Part shown: piece after piece, positions 12,272 through 24,500 of the stretch
How the letters are laid out: every line of letters starts with the position of its first letter
Numbering within the stretch: position 1 is the stretch's first letter
Assembly: GCA_023653785.1 (NCBI GenBank)
Contig: JAMKCH010058388.1
Span: 1-64,000, forward strand
Source of the DNA: Ophioderma brevispina
Taxonomy: Eukaryota; Echinodermata; Ophiuroidea; Amphilepidida; Ophiodermatidae
DNA length: 64,000 bases
Direction: 5' to 3'
Made by a program: the position numbers and the translations under genes
The notes under the pieces: generated by a model
Databases searched by the model: none
Told to the model about the DNA's origin: nothing
The model's input: the letters and a program-made list of their open reading frames with translations, nothing else

Positions 12272-13174
12272 GTTAACATTGTGTAAAAACTGCAGAAGAA
12301 ATTAACATATCTTATTTTACTGACTGCAAGCTGATGGCAGTGACATCACTGCCACCATTCATTGTGCATCTGGCAAGCTTTTTAACAGATTCTGAAAAGC
12401 ACCTGGTCAGTAACTCACATACCATTGCCTTTGTTATGGCAGTGACATCACTGCTACCATTCATTGTGCATCTGGCATGCTTTTTAACAGATTCTGAAAA
12501 GCACCTGGTCAGTAACTCACATACCATTTCCTTTGTTGATGTATAGATCTTATTGTTATTGATTGCTAGCTGGTGGCAGTGACATCACTCTCACCATTCA
12601 TTATGCACCTGGCAGGCTTTTTGACATTTTAAAAGCACATGGTCAGTAATTAACATAAAATTTCTTGTTGCGGTTTTCAATAATTTTATAAAATATTGAT
12701 CTGAGATGTGCTAGGTGAATTAAAACCTTGTCTATATGCAGCAGTTATGGGTGAAAAATATCTGCAATGTGAGTTTATTATTAGGAAATTTGGAATGCTT
12801 TTACTGACAACTATCATTCATAGTCACCGCATATCTCATTCATATACATGACCTTACTTCCCAAATCACTGTCGTTCACAAGAAATGCAAATCAACACCT
12901 GAGAATGAACTCTGTTAGGATCCCATGTGAAAATTGCCAGAAGGTTCAAAAATGGCATTGGATATTTATGATATTCAAACTTTAATGTGGTTTCATGTTG
13001 GCAAACATTAACTGTATGCCCTGGTGCCAGTCTGTCTGCATTGTGGTTTGTGGCTTCTGACTTTGCAATAACCTCAGAATCACCGGTATTTTAAAGCATA
13101 GTGCTGCTACCCAGAAGTTATGGTAAAATAGGTGATCAAATGGTAGAACACCAGTATTTGAACTCGGCTTCAAA
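12272..13174. repeat. Local duplication 1, copy A (903 bp)
   Basis: Starts GTTAACATTGTGTAAAAACT and ends GAACTCGGCTTCAAA. It aligns to 13416-14215 almost base for base, except for one extra 102-bp tandem unit in this copy. The two copies differ at only a few positions elsewhere. Confidence 0.9.
12334..12537. repeat. Two 102-bp tandem units inside copy A
   Basis: Units 12334-12435 and 12436-12537 differ at a handful of bases. A more diverged related unit lies at about 12570-12660, so the expansion sits on an older repeat. Because 102 is 34 codons, both strands show open frames with a repeated 34-residue peptide. Copy B has only one of these units, which fits a variable tandem repeat more than a gene. 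Confidence 0.9.
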
Positions 13175-13394
13175 CAGTCAGTTGGATCGAATTTATTAAT
13201 ACGAATAAAAAAATTCGTTCCTTGGCAATGGGCGCCGCCATTAGACATTATAGCTACAGCTAGCTACGAGACTATACATACAAATGAATAGGACATCTTT
13301 TTTAGAATTATGAACTATGTTCCCTGACAAATTTATTTGCCCATGTAATATTCTGAAATATGCTGTATGTAATGAGAACATAATATAGAAAATA

Positions 13395-13415
13395 TTTTTT
13401 TTTTTTTTTTTTTTT
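13395..13415. repeat. T21 run at start of duplication 1 copy B
   Basis: The T run ends exactly where copy B begins. It follows 220 bases that are present after copy A and absent after copy B. Confidence 0.9.
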
Positions 13416-14215
13416 GTTAACATTGTGTAAAAACTGCAGAAGAAATTAACATATCTTATTTTACTGACTGCAAGCTGATGGCAGTGACATCACTGCCACC
13501 ATTCATTGTGTATCTGGCAAACTTTTTGACAGATTCTGAAGAGCACCTGGTCAGTAACTCACATACCATTTCCTTTGTTGATGTATAGATCTTATTGTTA
13601 TTGATTGCTAGCTGGTGGCAGTGACATCACTCTCACCATTCATTATGCACCTGGCAGGCTTTTTGACATTTAAAAGCACATGGTCAGTAATTAACATAAA
13701 ATTTCTTGTTGCGGTTTTCAATAATTTTATAAAATATTGATCTGAGATGTGCTAGGTGGATTAAAACCTTGTCTATATGCAGCAGTTATGGGTGAAAAAT
13801 ATCTGCAATGTGAGTTTATTATTAGGAAATTTGGAATGCTTTTACTGACAACTATCATTCATAGTCACCGCATATCTCATTCATATACATGACCTTACTT
13901 CCCAAATCACTGTCGTTCACAAGAAATGCAAATCAACACCTGAGAATGAACTCTGTTAGGATCCCATGTGAAAATTGCCAGAAGGTTCAAAAATGGCATT
14001 GGATATTTATGATATTCAAACTTTAATGTGGTTTCATGTTGGCAAACATTAACTGTATGCCCTGGTGCCAGTCTGTCTGCATTGTGGTTTGTGGCTTCTG
14101 ACTTTGCAATAACCTCAGAATCACCGGTATTTTAAAGCATAGTGCTGCTACCCAGAAGTTATTGTAAAATAGGTGATCAAATGGTAGAACACCAGTATTT
14201 GAACTCGGCTTCAAA
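13416..14215. repeat. Local duplication 1, copy B (800 bp)
   Basis: Direct near-identical copy of 12272-13174, missing one 102-bp tandem unit. Sequence to its right (from 14216) differs from the sequence right of copy A. Confidence 0.9.
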
Positions 14216-14790
14216 TAATAATTTCTTGTAATTTGCATGTACTTATTTAGTCACTTGTAATATTTAAATAATGGCCTCTTGGTTGCCCCATAACAAGGCC
14301 CAAAAATGTTTGTTGTCCTCGCATCACTTTTCTGGAGGTAGGGTTAGTTGTTCACAAGTTTGAGATTCTTGACCCAAATCATGGTCTGGGACCATAAGCA
14401 GTTGGAAGTATTATAGGCATCTATTCGCTCTTTTCTACTTCAATGTATGACATGTATAAACTGCCAAAGGACATCGCTGGATAAGGAGAGAAGGAGGCCC
14501 TCTATAATCATCATAGTTATATTTTACCATCAATTTTGAGTTGGTGTTTTACAACTACTTTATCATGTACACAAGGTGTTTTTTATGCCCAAAATACACT
14601 TGTATCAAGAAAAATGAGAACAATTGAGAAACTTCAGGGGTATGCTCTCTGGAAAAAGCAAAGCTTAGAGCATGCCTCCATTTCAATGACCATTTATTAC
14701 TTCTATGAAGAAAAAGGAATATGTTGCAAATTGCATAGCTGCCCTTTGTTATGGAGCTTGTAAGTGACGCCTAGATAGACCTTTTGTCCT
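14216..14790. other. Intronic sequence, nothing recognised
   Basis: A 75-codon open frame at 14536-14763 (+) has no recognised features. No repeat is evident. Confidence 0.35.
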
Positions 14791-15055
14791 TCATAAACTA
14801 TAAAGAGCTACATGAGGCAGCCCTTTATAACAATACCCAAATACCTATTAGCTTATGCTACTAAGATTTGGATTATATAACCGTCTTCACACCAAACAGA
14901 CTCTGGAATACAACACAATGGCCCATGACCACGCTATTTATATCATGAACAAGTTAACTATCACTATGAGCTAATCAAATCACAATTCCCATGGCGCAGA
15001 TCAATAGCTTTCATTCACCATTGTATTGAACAAATACATCCCATGTATTTTAGTA
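14791..15055. repeat. Local duplication 2, copy A
   Basis: About 266 bp from TCATAAACTATAAAGAGC to ATTTTAGTAT, matching 15751-16016 with the same length and, by eye, a single mismatch (CACC versus CAAC). The copy is followed at once by a T20 run. Confidence 0.92.
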
Positions 15056-15075
15056 TTTTTTTTTTTTTTTTTTTT
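15056..15075. repeat. T20 run at end of duplication 2 copy A
   Basis: The T run replaces the GATTGATGATACC that follows the second copy. It lies to the right of the copied block, unlike the T run of duplication 1, so a single retroposition polarity does not explain both. Confidence 0.9.
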
Positions 15076-15602
15076 AACAGTGACGGTCACCAGATCAAGA
15101 TTGGTTTATTTTGTTTTCTTCATCTTCAACCCTATGCAATTGCACTCAAATGGCTAAAATAAATGTAGTGGTAAAACACTGATAACTCCTTGTAATTTCT
15201 GCACGAAATAATCAATATGTTCAAGGATGAATAGGGTTAATAGTCTTTATTCCGATAGGCTTGGTTGATTTATTTCATTCAAATTTTACTCCAAGGATAA
15301 ACTTAAATACATGATATATTTGCTTCGTATTTAGCAAAGCACTAATCAATTAACCGATTGGCAAGTTATAGCTTTAATACTTAATAGCTTTAGTCACTCA
15401 AAGGTTAATGGCCAGAGCAATCAATACAACCCATTTGGAATTTGGGTAACGCTCGTCAATAGACGGTGACAAGGACAAAGTGTTTTTAAATATGTTAAAT
15501 TTAAATTGCGACAAATTATTTCGTTATCAATCCAAAAATATTGTTTTAAAATGTTATTTTTATATTATACTCTAAGTGTATGCTATATAATCAATGTGCT
15601 AT
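15076..15602. other. Sequence between the two copies of duplication 2
   Basis: AT-rich, no gene seen. Together with the palindromic element at 15603-15730 it is the only material separating the two copies. Confidence 0.35.
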
Positions 15603-15730
15603 GATGGCGTTCGTAAAAAATAACAAGCTTTCGCGCTTGACTTGGTTAACATCGGTCTCGCGGCCTATGGCCGCTCGACCGATGTTAACCAAGTCAAGCG
15701 CTCAAGCTGGTTATTTTCACGAACGCCATC
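15603..15730. mobile_element. Near-perfect palindromic MITE (128 bp)
   Basis: Ends are GATGGCGTTCGT and ACGAACGCCATC. The arms of about 55 bp run through AATAACAAGCTT-like and GACTTGGTTAACATCGGTC sequences, and the centre GCGGCCTATGGCCGC is itself palindromic. It would extrude a long hairpin and has no coding capacity. Confidence 0.88.
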
Positions 15731-15750
15731 TAGCTCATTGATTATCTATA

Positions 15751-16016
15751 TCATAAACTATAAAGAGCTACATGAGGCAGCCCTTTATAACAATACCCAA
15801 ATACCTATTAGCTTATGCTACTAAGATTTGGATTATATAACCGTCTTCACAACAAACAGACTCTGGAATACAACACAATGGCCCATGACCACGCTATTTA
15901 TATCATGAACAAGTTAACTATCACTATGAGCTAATCAAATCACAATTCCCATGGCGCAGATCAATAGCTTTCATTCACCATTGTATTGAACAAATACATC
16001 CCATGTATTTTAGTAT
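15751..16016. repeat. Local duplication 2, copy B
   Basis: Direct copy of 14791-15055 (see there), continuing into 16017 without a T run. Confidence 0.92.
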
Positions 16017-16072
16017 GATTGATGATACCCAGGACATGCATGGTCAGCTGTTGTTAACATGTACTCATCCAA

Positions 16073-17419
16073 CAGCTCGGGAAACAACCGAAACTGGATT
16101 TTAAGCGAGTCCCGTTCGGGACGCTACAAAAGCCCAAATGGGCTTTTACACAGTAGTGCGCAAGCACAGATAGCCTACTTCTAAGGTACTTTCTGTACTG
16201 GAACGCGCCACGTTGGGAAAGGTCACACCAACCTAGTCGTTTTTGCAGCCTTTTAAATAGATGATTAATAAATCTAAAATGAGTTAAATTGAAGTTGGAA
16301 GAATAACCGTCTGGAAATAAAGTCTGATTAAGTTCAGTTGGAAGATATCACAATCCCACCGGTTTCCTCCAGACCATAGAGGATCGAGGGTACATGTATA
16401 CACTGAAACCTGTATGTACACGAAAAAGTCTCCCCGGTCAGATGTAAACAAAAGCGATATAATGTGTACAAATACATGTTTGTAGGAATCATAGATCAAA
16501 TTACCTTGACTACAAAAATACGTACAGAAAGCAGAGGAGAGGGTTTTATGTTTAATTTTACATATCATCTCTCCTAGCACGATTTATCATGCTTCTCACT
16601 GGACGTTATTATCTACGCGAGTGTAGCTGCTGCAGTAGCGGGCCGGTATCGCGGTACATACCATACAATCCGGCCCCGGCATGAACACAAGTGCCTGTTC
16701 CACTGGTAGCGGTAAGGTTATAGGTCTTATGTCTATACGTCTTGTTAGTATGGAATGTGGTGCACGGTGGGTTCATATTGTGTTTAACTTTTCAGTGTGT
16801 TCGAAGCTTCGTAAGCTTTTACTTGTGAAGCTGTGTGAGTGGTACACAGTGCCACTGTGTATACACTGTGACAGTGGTAGGCCTATAGTAATAGAATCAG
16901 GAAGAAGACTTGCTCGCGCATTTATATACCCCGAAAACAGAACACGCGTATTATGTATTTAATTAACCAATTATCATCATGATCATGACCTAGAGGGTTT
17001 AACAATTTTCAGGATTTCAACCTGTTGTGTATAGGTATACAATGCTAGTTATAATGGTTATGGCGATAGACCCACACGCTTTATGATCATACGAACATGC
17101 GACTGGCTTGAAGAATACATCTTCAGTTTGAAAATCGTAAAAATTAAATAATACAAATTTTAGACCGTAAGATTTAAAAATGGCACGGCTGATCGGTTCA
17201 AGATATTATACAGAAAAGTATTCTCTAACAGGAATGAATCGCTATACACCCGTTTTGATCGCTATAGACTTTGTTTTTGAAAATTCACAGTCGAGAGGGG
17301 ATTGACCAATCACGTACCGGATTTTTGACCTTTCAGTTTTACGAAAGGCCCAATTTGGCTTTCGTAGACTCCCGAACGGGACGCGCTTCAAATCCGGTTT
17401 GGGTTCTTTGCCGAACTGT
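16073..17419. mobile_element. 1.35 kb element with double-hairpin inverted ends
   Basis: About 80 bp at the left (16073-16155) recurs in inverse at the right (17340-17419): CAG-TCGG, then AACTGGATTT / AACCGGATTT, then AAGCG-GTCCCG. Each end holds two consecutive short palindromes: GTCCCGTTCGGGAC (16109-16122), and AAAAGCCC with GGGCTTTT around a 4-base spacer (16128-16147). Both hairpins are kept at the right end although bases differ, which suggests selected structure. The interior includes open frames at 16681-16962 (+) and 16580-16284 (-) that are not recognised. No target duplication is clear, so superfamily is unknown. Confidence 0.65.
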
Positions 17420-17538
17420 CCAAGGCTACTGAAATGAGCCCTTGGTAGATTCGCATGCCTTACCGCATAGTGATGATAGCGATGTGGTATGGTTTGTATG
17501 TAATGTTTTTTGGCAATTCCATTTAGTGTTCTGACCCC

Positions 17539-17578
17539 TTTTTTTTTTTTTTTTTTTTCTCCCCCCCCCCCCCCCCCC
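17539..17578. repeat. T20 followed by C18
   Basis: T20 at 17539-17558, then CT, then C18 at 17561-17578. No near copy of the flanks was found elsewhere. The T run has the same length as those at the local duplications. Confidence 0.9.
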
Positions 17579-17602
17579 GAAAACAAAAATGCAAAAATGA
17601 GG

Positions 17603-17700
17603 TCTTTCCCCCCAAGAACCAGAATGCCACTCATATATATGATGCTAAATAAGATAGCGCACATCCTTGCAAAGCGGCATTGTGGTTCTTGGGGGGAAAG
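17603..17700. repeat. 25-bp inverted repeat with GGGGGG ends
   Basis: TCTTTCCCCCCAAGAACC at 17603 pairs with GGTTCTTGGGGGGAAAG ending at 17700, and AGAATGCC with GGCATT inside. The loop is about 47 bases. Likely a small MITE. Confidence 0.8.
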
Positions 17701-17703
17701 GGT

Positions 17704-19767
17704 TCAAATATGGAAATTCCTATTACCCACTGAAGTCTGTATTATAACTTTACATAAAACCGACTTTTAGTGAATTTATGTAAAGTGTGATTTTTTGAAA
17801 ACCAGTAAAAGGTCAACTTTAAGCAAGTCACTTTATGATGCAAAAGTTTCAAGTTCATCCATTCTCATAAAAACTATAGAGGGCATTCTTCATTATCCGG
17901 TGATGTCCTTTTATAAAGCAAGGAGTATGGTCTTCAGGCAAATGTGACCTTGAAAATCTAATCAAGCATGCACATTTTTCATATTTCATTTCCCCCATAA
18001 AGCTAGGTTAATGGGGTCTTTAGACTAGTACAACCTAATAATGGTTAGGTTGCATGCATAAGTGGTTTTAGGCATAGAAAAAATGTAGAACCATCTCAAA
18101 AGTGACTGGCATTAGAACACATTACTATGTACTATGTTTCTGCTTCATTATATTCTCTGAATATGCAGGTTACTGGGTTCTGACACATTTTCAGAAAATA
18201 TGAAATTTCTTCAATTTGCTCGTAAATGATAGTCTTGGCCATTGGAAGATAGAGATATATTTTACACATAAAAATAACATACCCAAAAGCAGAGAGGAAC
18301 ATTAATAAGAGGCTAAAGACATCCAGGTATTTGCAGACTAACTTTTAAGTTTGCCATAATTTTAATCAACAAATGTGTCTATTACACGAATATCATAGAC
18401 TTGTAATCATTGATATTAGAACCACAAAGGTCACAAACCGGTCAACAAGGTGCATGCCGTGAGAATCAACTCCTGTGTGTTTTCTTGTGTTACATGCCAC
18501 TTCTGCGTCGTTTGCTGAATTAATTTCGCCGGTGACATTAATTATAAAATCGTTCTGTTTACCCATAAGCGCGCTGATTTGGGCTTAATAGTTTCGGGTG
18601 AGGGCTAATGTATATAAAAGCTTTATAACCATGCAAAACTATCAATTTTGAAAAATCTAGAGGGCGCACTATTTTTCAAATGTGCCAGTGTCTCTTTAAC
18701 AATAGATACAGCTGGTAGGTTAATCCATATCCGTTTATGCAATGCTTCCCTTGAATCACAGGAGCAAATTTCTGTACAGATTAAGAACCAACTGTATGGA
18801 GCAGTACAGTAGTTACAATGAGGGTGCACAGAAGTACCTTCTACACTGCAGGGAAGAATCTAGCTGTGTAAGACAATGGGTTATTGGAATCTGCACCCTC
18901 TGTGTAAGATTCAAGTCAGGTCATCCACAGGGGGAGTACAGGTTTTAAATAGAATAGCCCAATAAGTAACTATATTGGAAATCCACACCTTGCTGTAAAA
19001 GACTTGTTTAAGTCTAACACAAGGAGAGTATTCCAAATGCTAGTCCATTTTGAGTGATGGAGACATGAAAACTCCAATGGCTCAAAAGTAACCCACCAAC
19101 CTAACTTCAAACTAACATCCTGGGCCCAGTGACAGCTGTACCAACTAAGATCTGCCTCACCTCTGCCAGGCTACATCGCACTTGACTCCATTCCGATCAG
19201 GATATTCACTGTTTGATAACTTCTCTGGGTTATTAACCTCAATATCGCAAGCATCAGCGTGTTTGCACTGCTGACATGAGCAAATGTTAACCAACTAACC
19301 ACCACTTTGTCTAGAATTTGACATGTCATTTCACCTCAGCCATTATTAATTGTTCATTTTCTCCCCCCCCCCCTTTTTTTAATTAAACATTAACTTTGAA
19401 ACATGCCCTGGGCACAGGGCAATTAATGGCCACTTTGAAACATATGAAACATATGAAAGAATGGCAAATTAAATGTTATTAACAACAGTTCAAATATATC
19501 AAGGAAGTCTTTTTGCTTGATATTGCTGGTATGCTCTGTGTTCATGTTTTATGACAAATAAAACATGCAGAAGCAATTAAAACGAATGTTCTCGGGAGTA
19601 TTTATGACCAGATGACTATTGACTCAAGCACTTGTGTTTGGATACTGGTGAAAGTTTTGAGTACTTGTCAATTTAAAGACGACTTGAACGAAATCATTTG
19701 GTTTAAATTTGATTTTTAACACTGTACATTTGCACAGCTAAAAATCAAAGATTGTGATAAGACTAAA
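17704..19767. other. Intronic sequence, nothing recognised
   Basis: AT-rich. Short open frames around 18623-18948 on both strands overlap each other and are unrecognised. C10 run at about 19365. Confidence 0.35.
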
Positions 19768-20455
19768 AGCAATTCTAATAGACCCTATGCAATACGACGT
19801 CACACTTGGTGATTAACATAAAATCTCCCTTACCCTAAGGTGGAAATACCAAGAGTATAATAGATCACCTGTACAACTTGAGTATCTCTGGAATTCAATA
19901 ACAGGTGGATGTATTGTAGTCATGTAATATGGCTCTCTTGCCCTACAGCGTGGCTGCCTATTGCATAGTGTCTATATTTTAGTCAAAAGTTGGAGCTTCT
20001 ATCCATACGGACACTTACTGCAAAACTATATTGAATGGCGATTCCTTTTTTCACCACAGTCGCTTTCTTTCCTCTATGTAAATTATTTGAAAAACATACC
20101 TTTAGATTTTGTATGGATCAAAGATAACGCTAAAGGTGGCTATTCTTAATTAATAAACACACAAAATATATATTTTTGAAATCTCTGAGTCAGCCTTTAA
20201 GAAATGTTTCTTTTAAAATAAATATCTCAGTATTAATTTCTTCCACACATGAAGTGGATAAATTAATCATTTCCTACAGCCAAAATTTGAATAATTTATG
20301 ATTTGTTTTTTCACTCTGTCGGGTTTTGCACTCTGTTGTGTTGACAGACTAGTACTGATGAGCTAGATCATTCCTAGCGCTCATTCGTCTCGCATCATCG
20401 GTTCCAGGTATGATTCACAGCAACCGTTTTACAAGACAATTAACATCCGTACACG
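19768..20455. repeat. Local duplication 3, copy 1
   Basis: Starts AGCAATTCTAATAGACCC and ends TCCGTACACG. It matches 20476-21508 apart from an insertion of about 300 bp and many single-base differences in the second copy. It contains the dispersed motif GAAATCTCTGAGTCAGCC at about 20177, identical to copies near 36 and 37 kb. Confidence 0.9.
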
Positions 20456-20475
20456 TTTTTTTTTTTTTTTTTTTT
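20456..20475. repeat. T20 run between duplication 3 copies
   Basis: Copy 1 ends at 20455 and copy 2 begins at 20476 with nothing but this T20 between them. Confidence 0.92.
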
Positions 20476-21508
20476 AGCAATTCTAATAGACCCTATGCAA
20501 TACGACGTCCACCTTGTTATTAACATAAATTTAATACCTCTGCTGCCCATTATTGAAAAAATGCAGCATGCTGATTTGTCAGTTTAACGCCATTATTCTG
20601 CAATAATGGGTCCGCCAATGCATTTTGCGTATTAAATGAAGCTGTTTTAGGTAATAGAATGAAATAAAGGGTTTGGCGAGCAGTGTCCCATGTATATGGG
20701 CTCATAATGTCCTCACGGCCCCAACAACGTCAAATAATGGGCTCGTCTGCGCCTTCGCCCTTATTTAGTTTTTCTGACCTCGGACCATTATTCGCCCATA
20801 AATGACACTGCAAACCTTTTATTTCTTTCTTAATCTCCGCCCTTGCCCTAAGGTGGAAATACCAATAGTAGAATTTGATAATAGATCACCTTACAACTGA
20901 GTATCTCTGGAATTCAATAATACAGGGTGATGTTTGTAGTCATGTTATGGTTCTCTTTCCCTAGCGCAATGCTGCCTATTGCATAGTGTCTATATTTTTA
21001 GTAATTCAAAGTTGGAGCTTCTATCCATACGGACACTTACGCAAAAACTATATTGAATGGCGATTCCTTTTTTCCACCACAGTCGCTTTCTTTCTCTATT
21101 AAATTATTGAAAAACATACCTTTAGATTGGGTATGGATCAAGTATAAACCTAAAGAGTGGCTATTGCTGAATTAATAACACACAAATATATATTTTGAAA
21201 ATTCTCTTGAGTCCGCCTTTAAGAAATGTTTCACCTTTTAAAATAAATATCTCCGTATTAATTGTCTTCCACACATGAAGTGGAATCAAATTAATCATTT
21301 CCTACGCCAAATTTGAATAATTTAATGATTTGTAATTTTTTTCACTCAGTCGGGTTTTGCACTCTGTTGTGTTGCCAACTAGTAACTGATACTAGATCAT
21401 TCCTTACGCTCATTATCCGTCTCGCATCAATCGGTTCCAGGTATGATTCACAGCATGCGAGACCACAAGCAAACCGTTTTAAACAAGACAATTAACGATC
21501 CGTACACG
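20476..21508. repeat. Local duplication 3, copy 2 (noisy, with insertion)
   Basis: Copy of 19768-20455 with an extra block at about 20530-20833 and frequent one-base insertions and deletions. The dispersed motif that is exact in copy 1 reads here with three changes in 22 bases (about 21196). That pattern is typical of uncorrected long-read errors. Confidence 0.88.
20661..20829. mobile_element. MITE inside the insertion of duplication 3 copy 2
   Basis: GAAATAAAGGGTTTG...GCAGTGTC at the left is matched in inverse by GACACTGCAAACC...TTTATTTCTTTC at the right. Interior strings CATAATG and ACCATTATTCGCCC add further inverted similarity. It is absent from copy 1, so this is a presence/absence difference between the copies. 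Confidence 0.6.
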
Positions 21509-24500
21509 AGTCAATAACGTGCATGTCCTGGGAAGACAAAAGGTACAGGCGGATTGCTAGTCAATTTGAAGTGCAGATACACCAATTAGGAGGCCTGTGT
21601 CAATCTCCCCTCTCCTTGCCATCGACCCTGCATCCTGGCATTTATCAGATTATTCAAAAGATGGACCCACTGGATAGTAACGGGTCCAATCATAACGTTG
21701 GGTCATTTCCCCTATAACAATTTGATGTCTATATTTTTCCCCTCTGGCTTTTTCCCCATTAGCCATTTTACAAATTCATACCTTGCACATATGAAACCTA
21801 CTGTTTGCACTTTTGAAATCACCAAGGGCCATTTAATTTTGAAAAAAACAAGCGTACCGATCATGTATGCTACATGTGCCTGTAATACAACTCGAGAGTG
21901 AGTAATAAGCAGGGGAGACTGTGAGATAGAACTAGGGTGGTAATTCATTTTTAAATTGGTCAGTTAGGCTTTGCCGTTAACCTGACTGCAACAATTGATC
22001 CTGGGCATTTGGTAATCAGTGTAAATAAATCATGTTATGGAAGACCTGTGCACACAATTCAAAATCTGACCATCCGACTTTGCGTGAGGAACATCTTGGG
22101 ATATGACCAATATTTGAAGATGTTGCTCGATTTTGATGTTAATCTCAACTGAATTGATCCCGTGTGTTTGTGAGAAATTTCTCAATACAAATTTGGGTGT
22201 GGGGTCATTTTTCATAACTGAGGGGGGGGGGGGGGGCCATTCTGGTGATTGAGATGCTACCGCAATTAATACTCCTAAACATGTAAAAAAGGGAACAGCA
22301 GTGGACTTAAGGAGAACTGTACTCTAAAATAACATACAATATACACTATATAAAATAATTATTGAACACATATCGAGTGGTTTCATGGAAAAACGGAATT
22401 ATACGAAACATAAAAATTAATTAAACATTTTGTCTGACCACGCTCTATTTGAAATTCGCGCTAGTGTAGATGGGATATGTATAAAACGGGTTATGGATAC
22501 GGGACGCACGTAGCGTCATACACCTCCACATGTGACGCTTTCATAATGTGCATTTCTATGGTGTGTATGGGACACAAACGTGCCGCGGTCGTTAACACGT
22601 TATACAATAGCCGCAAATTTTAAAGATCACAGGTCATCTAAGGTAGTGGTTTAATTCCATGTTATGGTTAATATATTCGTTTTTAGATGAAACCACTTTA
22701 TATGTGGTCAATAATATTTTATTAGAGTATATTTTTATAATAGTATTTATGTGTAAGGGTTTCTCCTTTAAAAAAGCCATTTTGGTGGGCAAACAGAAGA
22801 AAGAATTTCAGTTCACACACAAAAGCACACCAGCCTCAAGAATTAAGACTACAATACCCATTCCCGGTTACCCGTTGCTTGCCCCTCCCTCTTTATTGTT
22901 CGTTTTCTGAAATAGTATCTACATCTTGGAAAAAAATGTGTTTGGAACAACTTTGAACAAGTTCCGAAAACCTCCCCCGCCCCGTCTCCCCCCAGCAATG
23001 TTGAATGGGGTATCCTCATCACAGTCTTTCCAATCCTCCCCCAACATTGAATTGAATGGGGGTGGGGAATGGTAAGTTGAAGTGAAGGTTTTGAGGCTTT
23101 CAACTTGAGTGATAACAAGAGTTGTAGGCTCAAACTCTGGTAATGGTGACAATGTAAGCAAATGTATGAGTGTTTCCAACTATTTTTTTTCCAAGACTGT
23201 AGATACCAAGGAACCAATGGTCTCAACCACAGTATGGACAATGCCAGTGAAGCAAGGCGCTCTTTGTAGAAAAGGTAAAAAGCTGTACAAGCATGTGTCA
23301 TCAAAGTATAACATCATATCATAATGCAGAAATGTACATTTGACTAATAATTCTTGCACCAAGAGATATCTGCAATCTGATCCTTCATCTTTTAAAACCA
23401 CAACAGGTTAATAACATAAGACATTGCCACCAGACCATGGTACACATTTGGGTTTACCGTGCATAACACAGCGCCTGCACCGTTTAATTTCATCCAGTCA
23501 GCTTCCATTGTCATCTTCAGAAGATTTTTTGCAGACAATAAAAGACAAAATATTTTGCGATTAAGAGCTCTGCCTTGCCATTGCCCTAGAGAGGGCGCTA
23601 TATAGCGCTCATGAGCAGGTACTGGAGAAAAGGGCTACACTGACAGTCAATGGCCAAAGGCTTCTCAACTGAGTGAAGTCATGATGGGCAAAACAATTTA
23701 TAGGATGCACATAATAGGGATATGCTGGCATAGCATACAAGCAGCAGGGATATCTGGCATAGCATATACACACCAGACTAAGTCCAGATAAACAGTGACT
23801 TTTCCTTCAATGTTGGCTTGGGGAGCCACTATCACTCCTCCCCCTTAGTGTTAGCAATATTCTTTCCATTGAGCATTTTGAAGGCATTCAGCACCATTTT
23901 GAGTGAAATGCAACCAAAAATGGCCACACAGTACATCTGAGGTGCTCACTTAACATTTTTATGCAAATGGTGCACTGGTGCAGTACCTGACACTAATGTT
24001 AGCATCACTCTGCTGAACCAGTGAAAGTTAACAGCCTGCTTACTCCACTGGTATCTCTGCATGTTCAACTTCCCAAAAACACCAAGCACCTGACAAGAAG
24101 GCAGTATAGAGGTACATTTTTTTTGCATTTTTTAGTATGAACTCACTAAGTTTGAACCTTTGACCTCCTACTGTGGGTGGATGCTCTCACCACCTAGGCT
24201 AATGTGTCAGTTCCATTTTACATAGGGGAAGAACTGGGAAGCTTTAAAAGACACCTATGACTCTGAGGTTTAGCTTAGTAATCCACAGAATTCTCCAGGA
24301 CTTACAGTTGTTGACAGAATTTCAAACATGCTGCCAGACAGCGATCTTGTGCACAAACCCCATGAAATATCGCCCATTTCCGAAGTATATCAACTTATTT
24401 CATTCCTTTTTAAACCTCAATCCAACTGACTTTTCTTTTTTATTCATTTTCCCATATTCACTATCGTTGTACATCTATTTCAGCTACATAAATATTGGGT

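Noticed and set aside
12312..12546. Open frames on both strands with a repeated 34-residue peptide
   Set aside because: They follow from a 102-bp tandem unit that is present once in the second copy. No coding signal beyond periodicity.
13395..14215. Duplication 1 copy B as a retroposed transcript with a poly(A) tail on the minus strand
   Set aside because: No target duplication is seen, and the T run of duplication 2 is on the opposite side of its copy.
22849..23324. 151-codon minus and 71-codon plus frames
   Set aside because: Overlapping frames in a low-complexity C-rich stretch with no domain and no splice context.
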